Source: Aporhodopirellula sallentina SM41 (GTDB lineage: Bacteria; Planctomycetota; Planctomycetia; Pirellulales; Pirellulaceae). From it: 64,000 nucleotides of DNA. The notes beneath the pieces were generated by a model. It had not been told where the DNA came from and did not search any database. It saw only the letters and a program-made list of their open reading frames with translations. Position numbers and translations under genes: made by a program. The stretch is from positions 1-64,000 of the forward strand of contig NZ_ANOH01000095.1 of assembly GCF_000346505.1 (NCBI RefSeq). Reading direction: 5' to 3'. Numbering within the stretch: position 1 is the first letter of the stretch; each line of letters opens with the position of its first letter. Shown piece by piece: positions 63,541 to 64,000 of the stretch.

Positions 63541-64000
63541 CTAAGTTGGATTCGTGATGGCCGCGAAATGTTGCTGTACCTTTTCTCGGGTCGGGCGCTC
63601 GATCACTCCTTGTTCGGTCACGATCGCTGCGACCAACTCCGCCGGGGTCACATCAAACGCGGGGTTGATCACCGACGCTTCTCGCGGGACCGCCATTCGG
63701 CCTTCCGCGTGGACAGCCGAATTCGCACCGAGCGTGTAACGCACTTCGTCTTCGCTGCGTTGCTCGATCGGAATCAGATCGCCCGACTGCAGTTCGAGAT
63801 CAAACGTGTTCGTTGGCGCCACAACGTAGAACGGCACGTTGTGATAGTGCGCGATCACCGCGAGCGGGTAAGTACCGATCTTGTTGGCGACGTCGCCGTT
63901 TTCCGCGATCCGATCGGAACCGACGATCACTGCGTCGACCAAACCACGCTGCATCAGACTGCCTGCCATCGAATCGGTGCACACCGTCACGGGGATGCCG
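63541..64000 (-). CDS. mtnA: S-methyl-5-thioribose-1-phosphate isomerase, C-terminal part (runs off the window)
   Basis: The frame is open to the right edge and ends at a stop at 63541-63543, leaving about 152 residues. The sequence matches the C-terminal half of MtnA/eIF2B-like isomerases: [29 protein letters not shown] and [11 protein letters not shown]. The Asp in V-G-S-D-R-I is the conserved catalytic Asp. The enzyme acts in methionine salvage. The N-terminal half is outside the window. Confidence 0.93.
   Translation of the reverse strand, partial: GIPVTVCTDSMAGSLMQRGLVDAVIVGSDRIAENGDVANKIGTYPLAVIAHYHNVPFYVVAPTNTFDLELQSGDLIPIEQRSEDEVRYTLGANSAVHAEGRMAVPREASVINPAFDVTPAELVAAIVTEQGVIERPTREKVQQHFAAITNPT

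Overview
The window looks like chromosomal DNA of a marine Planctomycetota bacterium of the Pirellulaceae (Rhodopirellula-like). This is inferred from gene content, not from a marker gene. The signs are a DUF1559 prepilin-like protein with a C-terminal H-X9-DG-like motif, a LEPR-XLL surface protein, a PVC-type large cytochrome c/dehydrogenase fusion, a sulfatase with GH95 and sialate-esterase neighbours, a PEP-CTERM protein, menaquinone synthesis by the futalosine route, weak Shine-Dalgarno use and frequent 4-bp ATGA/GTGA gene overlaps. No rRNA, tRNA, CRISPR array, prophage or integrase was found.

Layout. 1-3.4 kb: 5' end of glgB, a catalytically degenerate RNase H-like gene, a frameshifted small gene, an AraC-type regulator and a small unknown gene. 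3.4-7.5 kb: a secreted propeller/M28 peptidase/PDZ protein, overlapped by an exported HExxH protein. 7.8-13.9 kb: a GspD-like protein without a visible secretin barrel, then GspE and GspF. 14.2-18 kb: a 1279-aa multidomain surface protein. 18.6-25 kb: S41 protease, broken GxxExxY gene inside palindromic repeats, ferritin-like protein and a large exported unknown. 25.4-29.3 kb: small unknowns and a hemP operon with a Fur-box-like site. 29.5-32.5 kb: an HTH-receiver regulator and a soluble histidine kinase behind a long leader, then duplicated repeats. 32.9-40.4 kb: gatA, a HAD phosphatase, a four-gene menaquinone operon (menG-ubiX-mqnP-mqnE) and a DUF1559 protein. 40.8-48 kb: acyltransferase/AMP-ligase fusion, YceH, and the CotH-VTC-DUF4956 operon. 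48.6-50.5 kb: PEP-CTERM protein and a REP-associated tyrosine transposase with its REPs. 50.8-62.6 kb: a catabolic neighbourhood (SGNH/propeller/cytochrome c protein, sulfatase, Tat protein, GH95-like glycosidase, sialate O-acetylesterase) suited to sulfated and acetylated polysaccharides. The right edge holds the 3' end of mtnA.

The intergenic DNA is unusually rich in dispersed repeats of several families: a 96-bp element with inverted ends, a 126-bp module, a 66-bp palindrome, a 24-bp REP, cgcaaagacgcag-type hairpins and gatcttg hairpins. In two places genes end inside repeat copies. The items most worth a second look are the barrel-less GspD with GspE/F, the HTH-REC/kinase pair with its long leader, the RAYT/REP unit, the repeat mosaic, and the gene remnants found only by reading across frameshifts.
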